Of a DNA stretch of 7,847 nucleotides, positions 1-5,607 are shown one piece after another. The notes under the pieces are model-generated. The model made no database searches. It worked only from the letters and a program-made list of their open reading frames with translations, and was not told the DNA's origin. The stretch comes from an uncultured Devosia sp. (GTDB lineage: Bacteria > Pseudomonadota > Alphaproteobacteria > Rhizobiales > Devosiaceae): positions 1-7,847 of the forward strand of contig CAMLOA010000071.1 of NCBI GenBank assembly GCA_946481445.1. Direction: 5' to 3'. Both the position numbers and the translations under genes were made by a program. Positions within the stretch are counted from its first letter, which is position 1, and every line of letters begins with the position of its first letter.

Positions 1-1
1 C

Positions 2-745
2 TGGGCCGTAGAGTCCATGGGCGTCTCGGTATGGACGGTGCTGCTCGGCATCGGCTGTTCGGTGATCCTGGGAGTGGGGGCCGGTTTCATCAACGGCTTC
101 CTGACCACCAAGGCCAAGATCGAGGCCTTCATCGTGACGCTGGGCACGATGGGCATCTACCGCTCGCTCATCACCTATTTCGCCGATGGCGGCACGCTCT
201 CGCTCGACAGTGACGCGCGCGATATCTACCGGCCGATCTACTACGACAGCATCATCGGAATTCCGATACCGGTCTGGGTGTTCATCATCGTTGCCATCAT
301 CGGCTGGGTGCTGATGAACCGCACCGCCTTCGGCCGCTACTGCATGGCTATCGGGAGCAACGAACACGTGGCGCGCTACTCGGCCATCAAGGTCGACCGG
401 GTGCGCACCTGGACCTACATCCTGCAGGGCCTGTGCGTATCGCTGGCCACCATCATCTACGTGCCGCGCCTGGGCTCTGCCAGTTCGGCCACCGGCGTGC
501 TGTGGGAACTGGAGGCGATCGCGGCCGTGATCATCGGCGGCACCATGCTCAAGGGCGGCTTCGGGCGCATTGGCGGCACCGTCATCGGAGCGCTGATCCT
601 GACTGCCATCGGCAACATCCTCAACCTCACCGACATCATCTCCAACTACCTCAACGGAGCGGTGCAGGGCGTCATCATCGTGGCTGCGGTCTACCTGCAG
701 CGCGGCAGTTTCCGGGCCGGCCGCAAGGCCAAGCCGTCGGAATAA
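2..745 (+). CDS. Sugar ABC transporter permease, RbsC-like (5' truncated by window edge)
   Basis: Inner-membrane permease of a CUT2 (ribose/xylose/galactose-type) ABC importer; with an ATPase and the binding protein encoded next, it would carry a sugar or polyol into the cytoplasm. The frame is open from base 2, before the ATG at 17, so the gene very probably starts upstream; 247 codons are visible, against about 320 residues in RbsC, so roughly the first 80-100 residues are missing. In visible numbering there are hydrophobic segments near 9-31, 42-60, 89-106, 136-153, 172-208 and 218-232. Family landmarks are INGFLTTKAKIEAFIVTLGTM-like text at 30-50 and the loop GGTMLKGGFGRIGGT at 179-193, followed by a membrane helix and a short basic tail. 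The permease-then-binding-protein order matches the rbsA-C-B layout, so an ATPase gene is expected just upstream. The substrate cannot be read from the permease. Confidence 0.93.
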   Translation, partial: WAVESMGVSVWTVLLGIGCSVILGVGAGFINGFLTTKAKIEAFIVTLGTMGIYRSLITYFADGGTLSLDSDARDIYRPIYYDSIIGIPIPVWVFIIVAIIGWVLMNRTAFGRYCMAIGSNEHVARYSAIKVDRVRTWTYILQGLCVSLATIIYVPRLGSASSATGVLWELEAIAAVIIGGTMLKGGFGRIGGTVIGALILTAIGNILNLTDIISNYLNGAVQGVIIVAAVYLQRGSFRAGRKAKPSE

Positions 746-813
746 CACCCGGGCCGCAAGGCGCGGGACCAACCGGGCCCCTAGGGGGTTCATCCAGTGG
801 GAGGACTAGAATA

Positions 814-1764
814 ATGTCTTTGAAGGCAATTTCGGTGGCACTGATCGCCACCACCGCCCTGGCCGGAGCGGCCATGGCTCAGGAAGAACAGGTCCGCATC
901 GGCGTCTCGATCCCTGCCGCGACACACGGCTGGACCGGCGGGCTCAACTGGCATGCCGGCGTGGCCGAGAGCCGCATCGAAGCGGCCAACCCCAATATTG
1001 ACGTCATCATCGTGACGGCCGACAGCCCAGCCGACCAGGCCAGCGATATCGAAGACCTGGTCTCGGTGCAGCAGATCCATGCCCTGGTGGTACTGCCCTT
1101 CGAGTCCGACCCGCTGGTCGAACCCGTCCGCCAGGCCAAGGAAGCCGGTGCCTTCATCACCGTGGTGGACCGCGGCCTGCCCGATACGTCCATCCAGGAC
1201 GTCTACGTGGCCGGCAACAACACCGAACTGGGCGCCGTTTCGGCCGAATACTTCAAGAGCCGCCTCGCCTCGGGCGACAATATCGTCATCCTGCGCGGCA
1301 TCCCCACCGTGATCGACACCGAGCGCTTCGACGCGTTCATGGCGGGCATCGAGGGCACCGGCATCAATGTGCTGGACGACGAATTCGCCAACTGGAACCG
1401 CGATGACGGTTTCGAGGTGATGCAGGACTTCCTCAGCCGCTTCCCCGATATCGACGCGGTCTGGGCGCAGGACGACGACATCGCCCTGGGCGTGATCGAG
1501 GCCGTCAAGCAGGCTGGCCGCGAGGACGAGATGTTCATCGTCGGCGGCGCCGGCATGAAGGACATCATCAAGGGCATCATGGACGGTGACACGCTGGTCC
1601 CCGTCGACGTGCTCTATCCGCCGGCGATGATCGCAACGGCCATCGACGTGACCGTGGCCAACTTCACCTCCAACGGCCCGGTAACCGGCACCTATATCCT
1701 GGGTGCTCCGCTGGTGACCCAGGAAAATGCCGCGCAGTACTACTTCCCCGACAGCCCGTTCTGA
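814..1764 (+). CDS. Periplasmic sugar-binding protein of the ABC transporter (RbsB-like, Peripla_BP_4)
   Basis: Periplasmic solute receptor that delivers a sugar-like ligand to the preceding permease; 316 aa, normal for the family. The ATG at 814 is chosen because GGGAGGA (799-805) sits 8 nt upstream and a typical signal peptide follows: lysine at 4, hydrophobic core 5-20, cleavage predicted at AMA|QEE (22/23). The longer open frame running back to 433 overlaps the permease and is not coding. The mature protein starts with the first beta strand VRIGVSIPAATHGW (27-40), and VVDRG (117-121) carries the Asp-Arg pair that holds sugar in RbsB. ERFDAF (170-175) matches the RbsB arginine region and WAQDDDIALG (217-226) the strand that holds an Asn in RbsB. 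Around 243-248 VGGAGM replaces the usual VGFDG, so the conserved Asp is absent. The substrate is probably not ribose. It lies 68 nt downstream of the permease and is the last gene of that operon. Confidence 0.93.
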   Translation: MSLKAISVALIATTALAGAAMAQEEQVRIGVSIPAATHGWTGGLNWHAGVAESRIEAANPNIDVIIVTADSPADQASDIEDLVSVQQIHALVVLPFESDPLVEPVRQAKEAGAFITVVDRGLPDTSIQDVYVAGNNTELGAVSAEYFKSRLASGDNIVILRGIPTVIDTERFDAFMAGIEGTGINVLDDEFANWNRDDGFEVMQDFLSRFPDIDAVWAQDDDIALGVIEAVKQAGREDEMFIVGGAGMKDIIKGIMDGDTLVPVDVLYPPAMIATAIDVTVANFTSNGPVTGTYILGAPLVTQENAAQYYFPDSPF

Positions 1765-1786
1765 TCCCAACGCGGGACGGAGCAGG

Positions 1787-1820
1787 AGAGGGCGCCCGCG
1801 TGGCGCCCTCTTTGATTTTG
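1787..1820 (+). terminator. Rho-independent terminator of the sugar transporter operon
   Basis: Perfect 10-bp inverted repeat: AGAGGGCGCC (1787-1796), a 5-nt loop (1797-1801), then GGCGCCCTCT (1802-1811), followed by the T-rich run TTGATTTTG. It begins 22 nt after the stop codon of the binding-protein gene. On the opposite strand the same hairpin is followed by CCTGCTCC, so it should stop + strand transcription efficiently but is a poor terminator for copZ transcripts arriving from the right. Confidence 0.87.
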
Positions 1821-1836
1821 ACGGCGGGACGCCCGG

Positions 1837-2037
1837 CTATGCCGGCTCGGGCGTGTAACCGGCGTCGCGGATGGCCGCCTCGCCGATGGCCCTGTCGCCC
1901 TTGAAGCTCACCTTGTGCGTGGCTAGGTCGATGGTCACTTCGGCATCCGGAAGGGCCGCTTCGAGCGCTTCGCGGACGGTGCCGACGCAATGGTTGCAGG
2001 TCATGTCATTGACGGCGAGAGTGGTCTTTTCAGCCAT
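1837..2037 (-). CDS. copZ: CopZ-like copper chaperone (single heavy-metal-associated domain)
   Basis: Small cytosolic Cu(I) carrier, 66 aa, consisting of one HMA (ferredoxin-like) domain. The metal site is MTCNHC with Cys14 and Cys17; a helix (VGTVREALEAAL) follows and the domain ends with the typical DAGYTPE motif. In this family the chaperone hands Cu(I) to the N-terminal HMA domain of CopA and can deliver copper to CueR-type regulators. The start at 2037 is chosen over in-frame upstream codons because AAAGGA lies 8 nt before it (complement of 2046-2051), because upstream codons would overlap the cueR gene, and because the domain begins right after this Met. The gene is separated from the cueR stop codon by 2 bp and is the last gene of the copA-cueR-copZ operon. 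A mercury chaperone (MerP) is a possible alternative, but there is no signal peptide, so a cytosolic copper role is preferred. Confidence 0.94.
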   Translation of the reverse strand: MAEKTTLAVNDMTCNHCVGTVREALEAALPDAEVTIDLATHKVSFKGDRAIGEAAIRDAGYTPEPA

Positions 2038-2039
2038 GG

Positions 2040-2450
2040 TCAGTGTCCTTTGGAAATGGGGTGCTCGCCGGCGAGGTCGTCCAGGATCGGGCAATCGGGG
2101 CGGTTGTCGCCGGAGCAGCAATGGGCCAGGTGTCGCAGCGTCTTCACCATGCCCTGCAGTTCGGCAATCTTGGTTTCGAGGGCGGAGATGTGCCCCACGG
2201 CAATGTCCTTGACCTCGGCGCTGGCGCGGGACTTGTCCTGCCAGAGCCCCAAGAGGGTCGCGGTCTCTTCCACTGAAAAGCCGAGGGCGCGGGCACGCTT
2301 GATGAAGCGCAGCACATGGACTTCGTCGGCGCCATAGACGCGGTAATTGCTGCCGGTGCGCAAGGGCGCGCGGATCAGGCCGATGGATTCGTAGTAGCGG
2401 ATCATCTTGGCCGAAACGCCCGATGCGCTGGAAGCCTGGCCGATATTCAT
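2040..2450 (-). CDS. cueR: CueR/HmrR-type Cu(I)-responsive MerR-family transcriptional regulator
   Basis: Dimeric DNA-binding copper sensor, 136 aa, full length for CueR. The N-terminal winged helix-turn-helix covers about residues 1-70 (MNIGQASSASGVSAKMIRYYE, then GLI...R....YRVY), followed by the long dimerisation helix (about 76-108). The metal loop is HCCSGDNRPDCP, with Cys112 and Cys120 at the same numbers as the two Cu(I) ligands of E. coli CueR; Ser77, also a CueR-type residue, is present. These point to monovalent-metal specificity (Cu, Ag, Au) rather than Zn or Hg. MerR activators sit on the spacer of their target promoter and untwist it when metal is bound; a matching operator lies upstream of copA. 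The start codon overlaps the copA stop codon (ATGA), with GGGAG 7 nt upstream, so it is translated from the copA message and likely coupled to it. The rhizobial equivalent is called hmrR and also follows its ATPase gene (actP). Confidence 0.96.
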   Translation of the reverse strand: MNIGQASSASGVSAKMIRYYESIGLIRAPLRTGSNYRVYGADEVHVLRFIKRARALGFSVEETATLLGLWQDKSRASAEVKDIAVGHISALETKIAELQGMVKTLRHLAHCCSGDNRPDCPILDDLAGEHPISKGH

Positions 2451-4702
2451 GGCTTCACTCCCTTGATGGCCCGCAGGCGCTGGGCATTGCCGACAACGAA
2501 TACGGAGCTCAACGCCATGGCGCCGGCGCCCAGCATGGGCGAGAGCAGGATGCCGAAGGCCGGATAGAGAATGCCGGCTGCAACCGGGATCAGCACCACA
2601 TTGTAACCGAAGGCCCAGAACAGGTTCTGCCAGATATTGGCCATGGTGGACCGCGAGACGGTGATGGCGTTGAGCACGCCCCTCAGGTCGCCGCCCAGCA
2701 GGACGACGTCGGCGCTCTCAATGGCGGCGTCAGTCCCGTTGCCCACGGCAATGCCGATATCGGCCTCGGCCAAAGCCGGGGCATCGTTGATGCCGTCGCC
2801 GACATAGGCAACAGGTCCGAGGGCGCGAAGGGACTTGAGGGCCGCAACCTTGTCGGCGGGAAGGACTTCGGCGCGCACCTCGTCAATGCCCAGTTCCCGG
2901 GCGATGGCTGTGGCGGTGCGACGATTGTCGCCTGAGATCATCGCGGTCTTCAGCCCGATGGCATGCAGGGCGACCACGACCGACTTGCTGGTGGGCTTGA
3001 TCGTGTCGGCCACGACGATCGCGGCCGCGAGCTTGTCATCGATGGCTGCGAAGACCGGGGTCTTGCCTTGGTCGGCGAGCCTGTCGATGGCTTCGGCGAA
3101 ATCGGAAAAATCGAGGTGGCTGTGGAAGCGCTGTGCCCCCACCGCGACCAGGCGTCCGTCCACCCGGGCGCGGACGCCCTCGCCGGACACAGCCTCGAAA
3201 TCGGTCACCGCACCGAGGGGGAGCCCGGCTTTCTCGGCCGCCGCGACGATCGCGGTGCCTATTGGGTGCTCGGAGAGGGCCTCGACGGCGGCCACCAGGG
3301 ACAGGACTTCGTCATGGGTGAAGTCATCGTCGAGGATGATGTCGGTCAGGTCCGGCTTGCCCTGGGTGAGCGTGCCGGTCTTGTCGAAGGCAACGACCCT
3401 GGCGTCTCCCAATTGCTGAAGTGCCTCGGACTTGCGGAACAGCACGCCCAGTTCCGCGGCCCGGCCGGTGCCCACCATGATGGAGGTGGGTGTGGCCAGG
3501 CCCATGGCGCACGGGCAGGCGATGATGAGCACGGCTACGGCGTTGACGAGGCCGAAGGTAAGGGCCGGTTCGGGACCGAGCACGAACCAGACTGCGAAGG
3601 TGAGCGCGGCCAGCGCCATCACGCCGGGCACGAACCAGGCAGTGATCCGGTCCACCACGGACTGAATGGGCAGCTTGCCGCCCTGGGCCTCCTCGACCAT
3701 GCGGATGATCTGCGCCAGCATGGTATCGGCCCCCACCCGAGTGGCGCGGAAGCGGAAGCTGCCGGAGGTGTTGAGCGTTCCGCCGATGACCGTCTCGCCG
3801 GGGCCGCGCGCCACGGGGATCGGCTCGCCCGATATCATCGATTCATCGATATGACTGCGGCCATCGACCACCTCGCCATCCACTGCAACCTTTTCGCCGG
3901 GACGAACCTGGACGACATCGCCGAGGCGCACCTGCTCGATGGGCAGTTCCAGCACCTTGCCGTCGCGCTCCACGCGGGCAGTGCGCGCCTGCTCGCTGAT
4001 GAGGCGTTGCACGGCCTCGCCCGTGCGCCCCTTGGCCATGGCCTCGAGCAGCCGACCGACCAGGATCAGGGTGACGATGACGGCAGCGGCTTCGTAGTAG
4101 ACGTAGCGGGTGCCTTCCGGCAGCAATTGCGGGGCAAAGGTGACGATCGCGGAATAGAGATAGGCGGCACCCGAGCCCATGGCGACCAGGGAATTCATCT
4201 CGGGCGCCCCGCGCAGCAGGGCGGGGATGCCGATCCGGAAGAAGCGCAGGCCCGGCACGAACAGCACGAAACTCGCCAGCAGGAAATAGGCGACATAGAG
4301 CACGTCCATCGGAACAACGGACATCACCCACATGTGGAAAGGCATGTAGAGGTGACCAAGCATCTCGACCACGAACAGCGGGATGGTCGGAATGGCCGCG
4401 ATCAGGACATCCCGGCGAAGCACGGCGGCATCCTCGTCGTGGTGCTGGTGCCCGGCGTGATCCCCATGGTGCAGCCGGGGCGTCTCGGTGCCTTTGTAGC
4501 CGGCCTTCGCGATCGCGGCGATGAGCGGGGCGACGTCATCGGAGCCCGCCGTGACACTCGCGCGTTCGGTGGCCAGGTTGACCGAAGCAGATTGGACCCC
4601 CGGCACCTTGAGCAGGGCCTTCTCCACCCGCGTCACACAGGAGGCGCAGGTCATGCCTTCGATGTCGATCGAAACAGCCTTTGGATGGACGTGTTCATTC
4701 AT
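2447..4702 (-). CDS. copA: CopA/ActP Cu(I)-exporting P1B-type ATPase
   Basis: Inner-membrane pump that uses ATP to move Cu(I) from cytoplasm to periplasm; 751 aa from the chosen start. In order: one N-terminal HMA domain with GMTCASC (Cys19, Cys22); a His-rich linker (about 78-88, HHGDHAGHQHH); transmembrane helices between about 95 and 225; actuator domain with ISGE (290-293); helix with the CPC metal motif (396-398); phosphorylation site DKTGT (Asp440); the SEHP motif of the nucleotide domain (His479-Pro480); hinge GDGINDAP (635-642); and final helices with the P1B-1 residues YN (700-701) and MALSS (729-733). YN plus MxxSS with CPC is the Cu(I) class signature, arguing against Zn/Cd or Cu(II) pumps. 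The ATG at 4702 is preferred to the one at 4726 because it has GAGGTG 6 nt upstream, while 4726 falls inside the promoter -10 element. First gene of the copA-cueR-copZ operon; its TGA overlaps the cueR ATG. Confidence 0.97.
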   Translation of the reverse strand: MNEHVHPKAVSIDIEGMTCASCVTRVEKALLKVPGVQSASVNLATERASVTAGSDDVAPLIAAIAKAGYKGTETPRLHHGDHAGHQHHDEDAAVLRRDVLIAAIPTIPLFVVEMLGHLYMPFHMWVMSVVPMDVLYVAYFLLASFVLFVPGLRFFRIGIPALLRGAPEMNSLVAMGSGAAYLYSAIVTFAPQLLPEGTRYVYYEAAAVIVTLILVGRLLEAMAKGRTGEAVQRLISEQARTARVERDGKVLELPIEQVRLGDVVQVRPGEKVAVDGEVVDGRSHIDESMISGEPIPVARGPGETVIGGTLNTSGSFRFRATRVGADTMLAQIIRMVEEAQGGKLPIQSVVDRITAWFVPGVMALAALTFAVWFVLGPEPALTFGLVNAVAVLIIACPCAMGLATPTSIMVGTGRAAELGVLFRKSEALQQLGDARVVAFDKTGTLTQGKPDLTDIILDDDFTHDEVLSLVAAVEALSEHPIGTAIVAAAEKAGLPLGAVTDFEAVSGEGVRARVDGRLVAVGAQRFHSHLDFSDFAEAIDRLADQGKTPVFAAIDDKLAAAIVVADTIKPTSKSVVVALHAIGLKTAMISGDNRRTATAIARELGIDEVRAEVLPADKVAALKSLRALGPVAYVGDGINDAPALAEADIGIAVGNGTDAAIESADVVLLGGDLRGVLNAITVSRSTMANIWQNLFWAFGYNVVLIPVAAGILYPAFGILLSPMLGAGAMALSSVFVVGNAQRLRAIKGVKP

Positions 4703-4708
4703 GGGATT

Positions 4709-4714
4709 CACCTC
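4709..4714 (-). promoter_or_regulatory. Ribosome binding site that decides the copA start
   Basis: GAGGTG on the - strand, 6 nt before the ATG at 4702. It supports a 751-aa CopA and excludes the upstream ATG at 4726, which would add 8 residues but would lie upstream of the predicted transcript start (about 4717). Confidence 0.8.
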
Positions 4715-4723
4715 GTCCTCGAT

Positions 4724-4754
4724 CATATAGACCTTCCCATGATGGGAAGGTCAA
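4724..4754 (-). promoter_or_regulatory. copA promoter with MerR-type 19-bp spacer
   Basis: Reading the - strand: -35 element TTGACC (4754-4749), a spacer of exactly 19 bp (4748-4730), and -10 element TATATG (4729-4724). A normal sigma70 spacer is about 17 bp; overlong 19-20 bp spacers are the hallmark of promoters activated by MerR-family proteins, which untwist the DNA. Transcription should begin near 4717, leaving a leader of about 15 nt before the copA ATG. CueR bound to Cu(I) or Ag(I) is the expected activator. The boundaries of the hexamers are my reading of the sequence; the start point is inferred. Confidence 0.9.
4730..4752. promoter_or_regulatory. CueR operator: perfect 23-bp dyad in the copA promoter spacer
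   Basis: ACCTTCC-N7-GGAAGGT (4731-4751), with N7 = CATGATG on the + strand. The two arms are perfectly complementary over 11 bp around a single central base (4741), including the flanking G/C pair at 4730 and 4752. The half-sites ACCTTCC/GGAAGGT match the known CueR operator of the E. coli copA promoter, and the dyad lies between the -35 and -10 elements as MerR-type activation requires. Its centre is about 128 bp upstream of the fnr-like start on the other strand. Confidence 0.95.
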
Positions 4755-4853
4755 GGTCCGCTCGAACCCTGTGCAAGCCATCTGCGGCAGGATGGCGCTG
4801 CGACAGTTGCGCAGGTTAAAGTGCTGGTGCCATGGTCCTATATGGATGGTGTC

Positions 4854-4858
4854 AGGAG
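4854..4858 (+). promoter_or_regulatory. Ribosome binding site that decides the fnr-like start
   Basis: AGGAG 10 nt before the ATG at 4869. The in-frame upstream candidates (GTG at 4821 and ATG at 4842) have no comparable purine run and would add 16 or 9 residues ahead of the conserved cysteine region. Confidence 0.7.
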
Positions 4859-4868
4859 ACGACATGCC

Positions 4869-5588
4869 ATGCAGCCCGTCCGTAACGACATTCATAATTC
4901 GTCCGTACCTGTGCTCTGCCAGAGCTGTGAGGCGCGGCACCAGGGTATTTGCGGCGCGCTGAACCCGCAGCAGCTGCTGGACCTGTCGCGGCACACCCGG
5001 CGCGTGCATCGGGACGCCGGCCAGGAATTGCTGGCCGACGCCGAACCCATCACCAGCTACGGCAACGTGCTGCGCGGCGTGGTAAAGCTCTCCAAGGTGC
5101 TCGAGGATGGACGCCAGCAGGTGGTGGGGCTGCAATTTGCGCCTGACCTGCTCGGACGCCTGTTTGCCCAGGAAAGCCGGGTGACGGCCGAAGCGGCATC
5201 GGATGTGGACCTGTGCATGGTGCCCAAGGGGGCGCTCGAGGACCTGGTGCGGGAAAGCCCGGCGCTGGAGCATCGCATCATGCTGCAGACGCTGCGCGAG
5301 CTGGACGAAGCGCGCGACTGGATGGTGACGTTGGGCCGCAAGACGGCGGCCGAGAAGGTGGCGAGCTTCCTCTACCTCATCGCCAGCCATATCGACCCCT
5401 CCCAGGGCGCGGTGACCACTTTCGACCTGCCGCTCAGCCGCGCCGATATCGGCGACTTCCTTGGCCTCACCATCGAGACCGTCAGCCGGCAGATGAGCCG
5501 GCTCAAGGCCGATGGCGTCATCGAAATCGAAAACTACCGGCACGTTTCGGTGCCCGATCTCACCCGGCTCAGGGTGCGGTGCGGCTGA
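4869..5588 (+). CDS. fnrN: Crp/Fnr-family oxygen-sensing transcriptional regulator (FnrN/FnrL-like)
   Basis: Predicted global regulator of the response to low oxygen, 239 aa. The N-terminus carries CQSCEARHQGIC with Cys17, Cys20 and Cys28, and a fourth cysteine, Cys116 (DLCMVP), lies in the cyclic-nucleotide-binding-like beta-barrel. Four cysteines so placed hold an oxygen-labile [4Fe-4S] cluster in Fnr; the cluster promotes dimerisation and DNA binding without oxygen. The long dimer helix spans about 133-160. The C-terminal helix-turn-helix is complete, with recognition helix TIETVSRQMSRLK (201-213) keeping the E-x-x-S-R residues that read TTGAT-type half-sites in E. coli Fnr. FixK-type relatives lack the N-terminal cysteines, so FnrN/FnrL is the better name; the symbol rests on family resemblance only. 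The gene is divergent from copA and convergent with cydC. No convincing Fnr box or sigma70 promoter was found in its upstream gap, so its own regulation is unclear. Confidence 0.92.
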   Translation: MQPVRNDIHNSSVPVLCQSCEARHQGICGALNPQQLLDLSRHTRRVHRDAGQELLADAEPITSYGNVLRGVVKLSKVLEDGRQQVVGLQFAPDLLGRLFAQESRVTAEAASDVDLCMVPKGALEDLVRESPALEHRIMLQTLRELDEARDWMVTLGRKTAAEKVASFLYLIASHIDPSQGAVTTFDLPLSRADIGDFLGLTIETVSRQMSRLKADGVIEIENYRHVSVPDLTRLRVRCG

Positions 5589-5607
5589 CGGCCCGCAGCG
5601 GCCGGTC

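Noticed and set aside
433..813. N-terminal extension of the binding-protein frame into the permease gene
   Set aside because: The extension is Arg/His/Gly-rich out-of-frame translation of the permease; the ATG at 814 has a Shine-Dalgarno and a signal peptide.
746..813. GC palindrome CCCCTAGGGG (778-787) and nearby GGGCC/GGCCC repeats between permease and binding-protein genes
   Set aside because: The arms would leave too small a loop or only 5-bp stems, and no T-run follows. It might modulate mRNA stability as in some sugar operons, but the evidence is too weak for a feature.
790..1770. Open frame of 326 codons on the - strand, opposite the sugar-binding protein
   Set aside because: Low-complexity His/Gly/Asp-rich translation without a known fold; the + strand has a signal peptide, Shine-Dalgarno and clear family motifs.
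4703..4726. Upstream ATG at 4726 as the copA start
   Set aside because: It falls in the -10 hexamer of the CueR-type promoter and upstream of the expected transcript start; the ATG at 4702 has a better ribosome binding site.
2963..4819. Open frame of 618 codons on the + strand, opposite copA
   Set aside because: Composition is rich in Gly, His, Asp, Arg and Glu with no recognisable domain, and it is antisense to the fully motif-supported copA gene. Such frames are common opposite high-GC genes.
5589..5604. Hairpin CGGCC-N6-GGCCG between the fnr-like and cydC stop codons
   Set aside because: A 5-bp stem without a U-tract on either side is not a convincing intrinsic terminator.
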